NCBI GenBank assembly: GCA_016859345.1 | Contig: CM029128.1 | Span: 21,579,604-21,643,603 of the forward strand | DNA from: Istiophorus platypterus | Lineage: Eukaryota > Chordata > Actinopteri > Istiophoriformes > Istiophoridae | Direction: 5' to 3' | DNA length: 64,000 nt | Shown here: one piece after another, positions 12,418-21,655 of the stretch | How positions within the stretch are numbered: position 1 is the stretch's first letter | How the letters are laid out: every line of letters begins with the position of its first letter | Made by a program: the position numbers and the translations under genes | Notes under the pieces: model-generated | Database searches by the model: none | What the model was told of the DNA's origin: nothing | What the model saw: the letters and a program-made list of their open reading frames with translations, nothing else

Positions 12418-13235
12418 TGAGAGCAGTGGAGAAAAATAACTGGGTATATTTATAAAGGTACTGGAATTATGTATAATTTGAGGCACTTGTACTTTACCTC
12501 AACATTTCTATTTGATACCACCTCATACTTCTATTTACCTAAAGGATATAGTTGCTTTTTAGGTTAAGGTTATATATCAAAAATTTAAAACTTATAATAT
12601 AACGCATCATAATATATTCTACCAGTTGTTCTTGACCATTTTGGCTTGTGACTTTTTTCTTGGGGCCCGTAAAATTATTCAAAAGTCTATTTCTTGTCAG
12701 CAGTTCCACAAAAGAGTGATTTTCCTTTGAAATATCTGCAATGGTTTTATTTAAATAACTGTGAAAGGCTAAGAATTATACAATCTTTTTTTTTACCAAA
12801 AAGGCAAAAACTATATAAACGAAAAACAAATAAATATTTGCTCATCAAAAGTTTTTTTTTTTTCTCCTTTCCTCTCCCATTAATCATCTCACAATCCCTC
12901 AGATTTATCTTATTATCCTTTGGAGGAGGGCTAACCCTTAGGTGAGGGGCCACAGAACTAAACTACCAATAAAAAGTGTATGTAAAGTTAAAACTGGTCC
13001 CACCCCACCCAACTGTACCAGTGAAGTACTACTTACTGTACACATTAATGCATTAGTAATAATCTTATGGTATTTTATAAGTTAACTCTCAGAGGAGCTA
13101 TTTTTTCTGCAGAGCAGGTACTTTAACTTTGATACTTTTAGGTAAATTTTGCTGATAATCCTTTTGTGGAACCTTCAAACATCTGACCATGACTACGAAC
13201 CAAACAACAGCTACTTTACTTTGATACGAGGTTAA
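12418..13235. repeat. Dispersed fish repeat split by a nested insertion
   Basis: The segment 12418-12570 (gtggagaaaaataactgggta ... gaggcacttgtactttacct) and the segment 13020-13235 (gtaccagtgaagtac ... gcaggtactttaactttgat ... aattttgctgataat) look like the two halves of a repeat I associate with percomorph genomes, rich in 'gtactt' and 'ctttac' words. The roughly 400 bases between them include 'ttggggcccgtaaaa' and 'gtgaggggccacagaac', which suggests a second element inserted into the first. Family assignment is from memory and was not checked. Confidence 0.45.
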
Positions 13236-13560
13236 ACCATAGCAGGGATCGTTATTTCCCTAGTTATTTAGTTATACTCTCAGTGTGTAAATGAAAAGTT
13301 TACCTCAGCACCATAAGTAGTCAATTAATTTCACATTTGACTGCAAAGATGCCAAAATGTATTAAGGTCCAAAATGGATAGGAAATAGATGAAAAAAAAA
13401 TTACTTGATCACATATTTTGTTAGCTAAATGTACTGCCACACTACTCAAATTACATCCAAAAATCTTAAATGATTTTCTTCAAGAAGAATCTTTGTACGG
13501 GTACAAGTAAGACTGACCTAGTTTGTTTTTATGATAAGATATACATAAAGTATTGTAGTT

Positions 13561-14060
13561 CGTCTGAAATATGCAAATATTCAAAAAAGGATTTGACCTA
13601 GTTTTCATTGCAGTAAGAGTGTCTTCAGTGAGCTGTTTAATATTCAAAAAGGGGCGTGTCCTGTTTCTTTAAATGTTAATCAGGGGCATAGTTTGAGTGT
13701 GTGATAGTTTCCACAAGCTTGCACAAGAAATGCATGTGGTATATTTTTGCCTTATTAACTTATGCAAATAAGGGTGTCACATTTGGGACATGCAAAGTGG
13801 ATGCAAAAAGTCTAATCCTACATTATGCAGATAAGTCAAGGGTGTGGCCAGTTTTGTTATGTAAATTTAATCTGAAAATATGTATGAAAATTGGGCGTGG
13901 TTTATTTTTTACAGTATGCAAATAAGAGTACAACCTTGTTTGTGTTAGTCAATCTATGTCACCTTTAATAAAGGACTGGGGGGGTGGCCTAGTTTTTATT
14001 AAATATTTAAATAATTTGGTTGCCTAATTTTATTTAAATATGTAAATAAGTTAGAGAACT
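13561..14060. repeat. Degenerate tandem array with octamer-like and GGGCGTGG motifs
   Basis: Six or seven imperfect units of roughly 50-75 bases each combine an 'atgcaaataag'-like word with a 'gggcgtggcc(t)agttttt'-like word. Perfect ATGCAAAT octamers occur at 13571-13578, 13762-13769 and 13916-13923, with weaker forms at 13824 and 13859. GC/GT-box words occur near 13651, 13839, 13893 and 13981. The octamer is the classical POU-factor site and GGGCGTGG is a KLF/Sp-type site. Whether the array binds anything is unknown. Confidence 0.6.
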
Positions 14061-14559
14061 GGACCTCTTATGCCACACACCCTTTGCAGCCTATTCCTAC
14101 GTAACAATTTTGAATATAATTTCATCCAGGAGCGCCACTCTAAAACCAGAAAGCTCTAGCATTTTCTTCCCAGAAAATCCAGTTTTTCTTATTATAATTA
14201 TAGTGCTATTAATATCATAATAATATGATAAATGGTTTAATTAATTGATACTAAGTTAATTGGCCCAGACTAACAGTAACACAAATGAATGGTGCTCAAT
14301 GGTCATCATGTTATTCTGGTGCATCTGAAGATAGAAACATGCAGTTTGTTTGTTAATAATAACACAGTGTTATCAACTATTATAAAGAAAAATCAGTTGA
14401 TAGAAACTTATCTTAAAGGCTAAATTCACTAAAATTGAAAAAAAATGTTCTTACCTCTTTTGGTACAGTACTGCATCTCCGCACACTTCCACTTGTAACA
14501 GGTTTCATGAGGACTATTTCTTTAGTAGAAATCATTCCATCTAAAATTTATTGCAGTCT

Positions 14560-15075
14560 TTTAATTATCCAAAGTGACTTCAAACTTGTCTCTAGAAAGT
14601 CATGTTGATGCTGAGTTTTTATTAGACACACTGGAGGCAAGCCTTTAGGGACAGCAATGTCGGCATGCCAGTCATTTTGGTCCAGGCTGAAATATCCCAA
14701 CCACTTCTGAATTGGTTGCCATGAGATTTGGTGAAGACTTGAATGGTCTCCAATCAATGTAATGTTATAAATTTGGCTATCCCTTGATTCTTCCTCTGGC
14801 GCCAACAGTAGGTCAAAAACTTCAGTTTGTCCTCTATTTCTTTTTTGGTTTATAATCAAATACCCACAAACCATCAGCCTTTGTTTTGCATGTATCTGAT
14901 GTTAAATTAGCCTAAGATTGGTGAACCTGGTAAAAATGACCTTCTAATTATTGCCATGTTAGCATGGTCATTTTGAGCATGTCAGCATGTAGCTTAAAGC
15001 AATGCTAACATGCTCAAAATGACCAATGACAGTACAGAGCAGGTAGCATGACTATAGAATCTTAATGAAGTTCAA
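14560..15075. repeat. Dispersed repeat family A, copy 2
   Basis: This copy carries the family A order: 'ttggttgccatgagatttggtgaagact', 'aatcaaatacccacaaaccatcag', then a dense run of 'gttagcatg' and 'gagcatgt' words and 'tagcttaaagca'. It contains a 23-bp-arm hairpin at 14966-15024. An apparent frame on the - strand at 14548-14874 shows no domain and falls entirely in the repeat, so I do not call a gene. Confidence 0.6.
14966..15024. repeat. Inverted repeat, 23-bp arms, 13-base loop
   Basis: The left arm at 14966-14988 begins ggtcattttgagcatg. The right arm at 15002-15024 is its reverse complement with one mismatch. The arms are separated by 13 bases. The hairpin lies inside repeat family A copy 2 and is assembled from the gttagcatg words of that family. 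Confidence 0.9.
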
Positions 15076-15299
15076 ACGTCATTTTTGAATATAAAAGGCT
15101 ACTCTGCCAGATACCCCGGAGTCTAAACAAATAAAGCCAAAATTGTTTCCATTGGAGAAACTACTTTTGTAAAAAATACCAAAGTAGCGGACAACACTGG
15201 TTTAGTTTGCCTGGTAGACCAACACTGGTGAAAAAATGGTGAGTTTTCAGATTGGTCCATGTAAGCCTGGTCGTGGTCTGCATCAGATCCTACAGACAA

Positions 15300-15660
15300 C
15301 CCCCCCCCACACACACACAGACCTCTGTGCAACCTGGATGACCTGTGCAATCACTGCTGCCACAGTATGCCCCCCCCCATAGACCTATTCCCTACAGTAC
15401 ACCCCCACTACCCCCAGTGTCACACACACCCCTCCCTTCTGCTGTCACATGTGGCCTCCTGCTTCCCCATCCACAAACCCCCACATATCTACCCCTTTCC
15501 TGACAAAGCATGCATCCCTGCCCCCCCCCACCAACCCCCTCCAGACTGCACCTCTTCCCCCTCCCTTGTTGTCTTCCCCTCCTCCTCCTCCACCCAATAC
15601 CCCTACACAACAATGCTAGTCACCCCCCCCATCTCCCTCATGTCACCACCACCACCTGGT
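15300..15660. repeat. C-rich low-complexity block
   Basis: About 360 bases of C-rich sequence include runs of eight or nine C at 15300, 15371 and 15522 and many 'ccccca' words. The complementary strand has many G-runs and could form quadruplexes. Frames through it encode Pro/His- or Gly/Arg-rich artefacts. Confidence 0.8.
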
Positions 15661-17146
15661 ATTGTCCTTTAATGTGGATCAGGTGATCATTGTTAGATAA
15701 AAAAGAATGCTCTGGAAATTAGTTAACTTTAAGTATATTTTTATGTGTCAAGCTTCAAATTCTTATCTTCTGTATTTTTGCTTATTCTATTTGAATCTAT
15801 TTTTATTTTATTGTCTTCACATACCCATATGTTACAGTACTGAAACAATGCTCTTTGTTTTCTGTATAATGCACATTTTTCAAGTGTTTTTATGACTAAA
15901 TAAAACACACCCAAAAAAATTTATATCTAAATGAAAAAAAGATTTAAAAAAGGGAAATTAAATAAATTAAAAAAATCACTGATGCCAAAAAGGAAATCAT
16001 AGATTTTGATTGTGTGTTCACTTGGGTGTCAGTCTTTCTCAATCCAGATGGAGGAGCTGTGTATACACCATGAATCAAGTCCATTGTCCACAGCGTTTGT
16101 CAGTAGTAGCAGGCTGAACCATGGTTTGTTTCTGCTATTAGTTCATGCTTTTTTGTTCTAATCTTTATTTCCTAGCAAAGTTTTGGTATTATAGTGCGTT
16201 AGGCAGATGCTGTCTGTGAATATTCAGATATTAAATCCTTATGCACTGCATTTCTACATAATTACACAATGCATTGTTCACCTTGCCTCATCGTTTCTGT
16301 TTCCAACTACCTACTGCAATTTATTATGGGTACCAGCAGACGCAACAAAGCCTGCAGACAGGGAGAGGCAAACGAGCAGCAGCGATGGATGTGATGTGTA
16401 GGGGCAGAGCAATGCCTTACTGCGAGAGGCAGAAAAATGAGCCAGACAGGAAGAGGAGGCGGACGGAAGACGGGAGGAGGAGGGGTTTTAGGAGAATGAG
16501 CGGTGGGTTTGAGGCAGGGTCAGCTTGATGTGGCTCTGCTCTGCATACACAGCCCTACTGATATCTCCATTCATTGATTTTAAAGAACACCACCAAGTGG
16601 CACAGTGCAGAGATAACAGGACACAAAGTTTTGCTAGGGGGAGGAAAAACCAGGCTGAGATGAGAAGTGAAGGCTAAGTCACATATGGTATAGCAGACAT
16701 TCAAAAATTAAGAATGAGACTTTTTTTATATAACTTTTAGAAAATATATTATACAACAAACATAATCTATATCTTTAGATGATCAAGTATTAAATGATTC
16801 ATTATCTGTTAAACAGGCTGATTATGAACAACAAAATAATAAACTGGGGCACCAAAATGCAGTATCTGGCATTGCCTGTTATTTACACTGCGTGAGCAGA
16901 GAAACAAAAACCCCAGTACAATGAACAGAGAATGTTCAGTTGGTGACAGAGAGGATTTGAACTCTGTTTTTTTTAAATTATTATTATTTTTAGTTTGTGG
17001 CATTTAAAAACAAAACAAAATCCCTCAAAATCTACTTACTAGCTTTTTCCAGAGCCTCAACCACATCTCATTATGGAGTTTGCAAATGGAAATAGCTCAA
17101 CTCCCATCATGTAACCAAGGCATGAAAAACAGCATAATATAATGGC

Positions 17147-17149
<3 letters not shown>
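15661..17149. other. Intergenic, purine-rich segment at 16330-16510
   Basis: This stretch is mostly AT-rich. The segment 16330-16510 is unusually GA- and CpG-rich for its surroundings (gaggaggcggacggaagacg and similar). It could be an untranslated exon or a regulatory element, but I see no convincing coding frame or splice sites. It lies 2.8 kb beyond the ier5l stop codon. Confidence 0.5.

Positions 17150-17186
<37 letters not shown>
17150..17186. repeat. (TA)n microsatellite
   Basis: A perfect TA tract of about 37 bases lies just beyond the inferred ier5l 3' end. Confidence 0.97.
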
Positions 17187-17189
<3 letters not shown>

Positions 17190-17432
17190 CAAACTCTGTC
17201 AACTGAGGAGGACCATGAGGGATTACTTCATCGTAGAGTAGTATAAATCTTCTAATTTCACTTCAATCTTCAAATTTGTTCTTAGAAATGTCCTATATGC
17301 AATTTATATATGTCCTATATGCAATCAGTAGCTGTAGGTTGATATCTGAAGTTACACTTTAATGACAAAAGGCTTCATTACAACAGAATATTGGCCACTC
17401 AAACAAGACAATTAGTTTTAAGGTTTTAATTT

Positions 17433-17438
17433 TTTATT
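17433..17438 (-). terminator. Candidate ier5l polyadenylation signal AATAAA
   Basis: The + strand text tttatt reads AATAAA on the - strand. The upstream - strand sequence has a TTTGTAAA word and is A/T-rich, and the signal is about 1.86 kb after the ier5l stop. Other candidates are at 17496-17501 and 17558-17563. The true end cannot be decided from sequence. Confidence 0.4.
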
Positions 17439-19300
17439 AAGATTATAAATTTTTTTACAAATATTTTCTGAAACAGTTTACCCGGAGCGCTACAATTTAT
17501 TAAACAAAAACATACAAGAATAACAACAAAATATGTAGAGAATGACTGAGTACTCTCTTTATTTTGGTACACATAGTGCTCATAAAGCTAATGCATGGAT
17601 TTTCAGGTTATGGCTAGATCATGGGTTTGCCTTTTTAAAACAAAAGGACTAAGATCATTCTTTTACAAAACAAAGTAAAACTCACAAAACCAAGACATTT
17701 TGGACTTATGATTTGCTGTGAAGGCTTTTGAGCAACAACTGTGATTAAGAGAGGATGACAAACAGCCAAAATAACCCAGTTTACTACCACACAGTGGGAG
17801 TGGAGGTGTAGTGATGACCACTCAAAAAGTGTAAAGAGAATTAAACTGTTGGCACTCCATCAAGTAATATAAGCTGGTCCATGTACCTCAAAGGTATTTA
17901 GGGAGTCTTGAACATGCTGTTTCACATTAAAACCAACTGGTCAGAATGTGGAAGGTCCATTTAAGAACGGTGAATTTGTTTTTCCCAAAAGGCTCCTCAG
18001 CCCAGGACAGGAGAGACAGCGGAGGCATTCAGTCACTTTCATGTACTAGCAGTAGTCTGCATCAGATTTAAGGCAACGAATATCAATCCATTTTATCAGA
18101 TTTAAGTCACCAAAGTGTATTCTTTAGTCATGTATCTCCCATTCTGAAAACAGGAAAAGCCTGCACAAAAAACGTATGGCACAAATACTTTCCTCTCCCA
18201 TTGAAAACTATTGTCATTAAAATTGCTAAAATTTAAATAGCATTTTCTTCTTTTTGCAAAAATAAAGTTGATTTATACATTACAGGGGAGACCGGGTTCA
18301 GTTTTAACACCTACATTTCCTCCAATCAGAAGCAAGTGTGAGTGATGTCACTCTGTGCACACCAATGAACTAGACACATGATATTGATTTTTAAGACCAA
18401 AGTGTGTTTTAAGGTGTAATTCCTGATTATTGCAACTAATGTAAACAATGTTTTTGTTACAATTTTGTGTACGGTAACAAGCCAATGTCGTTGTTCTGGT
18501 TTTGGTTTTAATACGCTGTTTTTTACTGAAGGCTGAGACTATGGCTTTAGCTGAATGTTCAAAATTTCTTAACAATGTTTAACATGTCAAATAAAGAACA
18601 ATTAGAATATTCAAAAATGCAGTTCAACCAGACAGTCAGACGAGATCTTCTACTGGCCAAACTGATATAGGTCAAAGGAAAAGGGGATGTTTCTGCAACC
18701 GATCCCACACATGGAGTTCCATTCATAGAAGTGCACACTTTCTGATTTGATCAAATACATACTCTGTAATACATCTTATACTATTTGCACATGGGAAAGA
18801 TGATAAATAGTCATTTAAAAACGGCAAGTTTCCCTGATAAATTGAAGCCGAAAGTTTCTGTGACATTACCATTCAGTAATATTTGCTGTAACCTTACAAG
18901 AAAGTTTTGGATTGAATTAGCCTACTCGTTCAAATAACATTCTTGGAAGGGCTTGAGATAACTTTGTGTCATGTTTACATGGATACTGTCAGGGAACATT
19001 CACTATTTCCAAAACTCTCCACAGAACACTTGCGGAAATTTGCTTGGCCGAGAAACATTGCAAAAGTTCCACAAACAGCATCTTTTTCTACACAGAAACG
19101 ATGTAGGCCGAACTGTCTTGGGGAACAGTTTGGGGACGTTTCTTTGTTAACGTTGGGGAACATGCTCCTCGGCTTAGAACGGTGTTCCTAAACATTGGCG
19201 GTAGAAAACAACGAGTTCTCTTTTAGTTTCCTAAGCCTAATTCGTTGTGGCAAAACGTATAACAACCGGCCCCGGTCTCCCACAAAATAAAGTGTGTGAT
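17439..19300 (-). other. ier5l: Probable ier5l 3' UTR
   Basis: This AT-rich stretch lies between the ier5l stop codon and the AATAAA signals near 17433-17563. It contains scattered ATTTA pentamers on the - strand (TAAAT on +, for example near 17445, 18229 and 18803), the kind of destabilising element common in immediate-early mRNAs. There is no overlapping TATTTAT nonamer cluster. I recognise no transposon in it, unlike the flanks, which supports its being transcribed and constrained. The extent is inferred. Confidence 0.45.
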
Positions 19301-20182
19301 TCAAAATGCCACAATCGCCCTGGTCCACGCTCCAAGGCTGGCCAGGGCCTGTTTGCTACAGATCTGTTCCAAGTCTGCCTGTCTGCTCAGCAGTCCTGAA
19401 AACCCCGAGCCAAAGATGGAGATCAGGTTGGAGATATTGGAAGTATCCGTGTAGTCCGGGTGGCTGAAGGAACAGTCCTCGCGTTTCGCTCTTTTGCGAG
19501 CTGCTGTAAAATCAGATACTTCCTCCGCGTCGGATAAGCAACAGCCGAACTCAACCTTCCGTTTCTTGGCCGGCGACTGCGCGCCCTGGCCGCACTGGAG
19601 CGCGTCACAGCAGCAGTCCTGGTGGAGGTAGCCGTTCTCCACCGTGGTCACCACATGCGTGTCCAAATCTAGCACCGTGGTCTTGTTGCAGTGCCTGTTG
19701 TTGTCTGCGGAAAACTGGTCAAAGTGTGACACGGGGGAAGCCTCCATGCAGCAGCTCCGATAGTCGGACGGCTCCGGTTCTTTGCTGCCGTCCTCGAAGG
19801 GAGAGCAGCCGAGCAGAGTGCTCGCTGCCCGGACGTGCGCGGCTTGCTGCGCCGCGCCTCTGTGGCACGCAGAGTCGCAGAGACTCGTCTCCTCGCCGCA
19901 GCAAGCAGTCCGCGCCTGCTCTTCATCGTCGGCGTCCTCTGCGTCCAGATCCAGAGGGTTGAGCTCCTGGATCTCGTTGCAGACCGTCATCACCTCTTCG
20001 TACTGCTGCATCCTGTAGATCTCCGCGTATTTCTCCTTGATGTAGACCTGCCTGGCATTCCTCAGCACATAGGAGACCAGCAGGTTTTTGTGCAGCTTGA
20101 TTCCCCCTCTCTGCGTCCTGGAGTTGTGGATCTTCATTAGGGAAATGGAGATCAGGCTTTGCGCGTCCACTGCGCATTCCAT
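19301..20182 (-). CDS. ier5l: ier5l, immediate early response 5-like protein, single exon, 293 aa
   Basis: The protein begins MECAVDAQSLISISLMKIHN. It carries the IER-family N-terminal domain over residues 1-60, including RGGIKLHKNLLVSYVLRNAR at 25-44. A conserved central block TTVLDLDTHVVTTVENGYLH lies at 168-187, and SNISNLISIFGSGFSGLLSR at 248-267. The C-terminus is ALASLGAWTRAIVAF. These blocks identify IER5L rather than IER2 or IER5. A basic PAKKRKV at 204-210 and RKRAKR at 229-234 look like nuclear localisation signals. The middle is acidic and Cys-rich and lacks the long His/Gln/Pro tracts of the mammalian protein, so it is about 110 residues shorter. The start at 20182 has a strong Kozak context (CACCACCATGG); an in-frame ATG four codons upstream has a weak one. 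IER-family proteins bind PP2A-B55 subunits and steer dephosphorylation of targets such as HSF1 and S6K; this is family knowledge. Confidence 0.96.
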   Translation of the reverse strand: MECAVDAQSLISISLMKIHNSRTQRGGIKLHKNLLVSYVLRNARQVYIKEKYAEIYRMQQYEEVMTVCNEIQELNPLDLDAEDADDEEQARTACCGEETSLCDSACHRGAAQQAAHVRAASTLLGCSPFEDGSKEPEPSDYRSCCMEASPVSHFDQFSADNNRHCNKTTVLDLDTHVVTTVENGYLHQDCCCDALQCGQGAQSPAKKRKVEFGCCLSDAEEVSDFTAARKRAKREDCSFSHPDYTDTSNISNLISIFGSGFSGLLSRQADLEQICSKQALASLGAWTRAIVAF

Positions 20183-20315
20183 GGTGGTGATCATTAAATT
20201 GTTCCCCGGCCCACCCCCAGCTCCGGTCCGGGAGAGGAAAACCGACTCGGGGCTGTCTCGTTTGGAAACGTTTTTTTCGGAGAGAGAGGTTCAAGTGAGC
20301 TCTGTGGAGAAACAT
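19923..20315 (-). other. Overlapping upstream ORF in the ier5l 5' leader, 130 codons
   Basis: An ATG at 20315-20313 on the - strand opens a frame of 130 codons. It overlaps the first 260 bases of the ier5l coding sequence in another frame and stops at 19923. The start context is weak (C at -3, T at +4), so most ribosomes should scan past it to the strong ier5l start. The peptide begins MFLHRAHLNLSL and has no domain I recognise. Much of its length is forced by overlap with a conserved GC-rich gene, so it may be only a translational brake or an accident. Confidence 0.4.
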
Positions 20316-20382
20316 TGGACACCGCGGTCCACCTCCCTGCGAAAGCCAGCGAGCATTTGCAGATGCCCTGAGACCACAATAT

Positions 20383-20390
20383 GTATATAC
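20383..20390 (-). promoter_or_regulatory. Candidate ier5l TATA box
   Basis: GTATATAC (self-complementary) lies 201 bases upstream of the ier5l start codon. It would place transcription initiation near 20350-20358 and give a 5' UTR of about 170 bases. A TATA box is usual for immediate-early genes. CCAAT boxes at the expected distance support it. Confidence 0.6.
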
Positions 20391-20423
20391 TCGAGACGGC
20401 GAGACCGCCCTCTTCGGCACCAG

Positions 20424-20491
20424 CCAATCGGCTATCTGGGATCTGTTGAGTGACAAGCAGACAAGCTGGAAATATTTCGTTTTCGACCAAT
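20424..20491 (-). promoter_or_regulatory. Two CCAAT boxes (NF-Y type) upstream of ier5l
   Basis: The sequence ccaatcgg occurs twice on the + strand, at 20424-20431 and 20487-20494, so the gene strand reads CCGATTGG. The boxes are about 70 and 132 bases upstream of the inferred start of transcription and 63 bases apart. NF-Y works in either orientation, and paired CCAAT boxes are a common proximal promoter design. Confidence 0.6.
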
Positions 20492-20519
20492 CGGCGTTAG
20501 GCGGTTCCTCTGTACTATT

Positions 20520-21400
20520 CAAATTCCACCCAGGCTAAGTCACAGGAGCGTCCATATTCCAGCTGCCCCATAACTGGCAACTCCAAAAGACGCTTAGTAT
20601 CCCGGGAATACATGTCTCAAAATCCAACGAACGACGTTAGCGCAGTTCGTTATTGCAGTTTGGTTTGACAAGTAAAAATACACGTTTTAGCCTTTTCGAG
20701 AAAGATAGCTAAAGCATAACGCTGATAGAAAAAAGCTATTTATAGCAACAGAATCATATGAAGATTGCAACTGTCAGTCCCCCAAGTCAAAAAGTAGGAT
20801 CTACGTAAGATAGAACCAGTAAATCATTTCATTTTGATGCGATGCATTACAATGTCTTTCCTCTTTTATTTGGGTGTTTAATTAAACACATACGTGTTAA
20901 AATGGTGAAAATATTTGGTCTTTGAATGGGAATTGTTAGTTGTATATCAAGTAACACCAACCTTATTCTGTAAAGAAAAGGTCAGAAGCCGGTTTGTGTG
21001 TATAGTATATATGAATGTGACTTTATACCATTACAAGATTAAAAAAAGAATTAATAAAAAAATACTCGTAATATTTAAACTGAAATTGTAGCTCCATGTA
21101 CAAACAACTGAGAGCAGGCTATCAGTCAAAATAAAATAATATATATTTGTATCATCCTCTATGACAAGGTAATGTGCAGTTGTCTAGCACTTTAGCTCTA
21201 GTGCATGGCAAGAAATGGTGTAATAAAGAAAGCACAGATGCATGAGTGCCTTTTACACAAAGCAGTTGTTTTCCATCTTTATTTAAAGGCCCAAATTACC
21301 CATACAAAAGCATTTTCTCACTTATGTGTAGTTGCATTAAGTCATGCAGATATTTACTTTCTCTCTCTCTTTTTAAAATTTGTCTGCATTTTCGGAAATC
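20520..21400. other. Region upstream of the ier5l promoter, no gene seen
   Basis: CpG content falls quickly beyond 20700 and AT-rich sequence begins. There is no divergent gene within reach on the + strand. A tcccgggaata word at 20599 is close to a STAT-type site but not a match. Confidence 0.5.
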
Positions 21401-21655
21401 AGTCACTGCAATTTCTGACTCCACCCCAAAGGTGAATGGAATTTCATTTGTGGTGCTAACAACACTGAAAAATGACAAGAATGTATCCTGCTATTCAGGA
21501 TAATCCACAAGCTTCACTTTCAACAGTTTTAATTGGACCTACTTTCTACCAAAGAAAAGTTTGCTATGAAATTGTTTTTAAATCTTTAAATTATTATCAT
21601 TATTTCTATTCACCTCACTTGTTATGGGGTGGAGGCAGAAATCTCAGAGAAATGT
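21400..21655. repeat. Dispersed repeat family B, foldback copy
   Basis: The left side (21409-21445: tttctgactccacccc...ggtgaatggaattt) and the right side (21606-21650, reverse complement: gatttctgcctccacccc...gaggtgaatag) are inverted copies of one motif with about 160 bases between. The same motif appears singly at 24237-24300 and 37480-37540. No protein is encoded. It resembles a repeat I associate with percomorph genomes. Confidence 0.55.

Larger units (their letters stand above)
19420..20460. promoter_or_regulatory. CpG-rich block over ier5l and its promoter
   Basis: CG dinucleotides are dense here (for example cgcgtttcgctcttttgcga and cctccgcgtcgg) and rare in the AT-rich flanks. The block coincides with the coding region, 5' UTR and proximal promoter of ier5l. 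I did not compute observed/expected ratios. Confidence 0.7.

Noticed and set aside
14548..14874. 108-codon - strand frame
   Set aside because: It lies entirely in dispersed repeat family A and shows no conserved domain.
15367..15672. Proline/histidine-rich frame of 101 codons
   Set aside because: Low-complexity C-rich DNA rather than a gene.
19726..20140. Several + strand open frames over ier5l
   Set aside because: They are antisense shadows of a GC-rich coding region and match nothing.
20551..20560. CArG-like word (tccatattcc) in the ier5l upstream region
   Set aside because: It departs from CC(A/T)6GG at three positions, so I do not call a serum response element.
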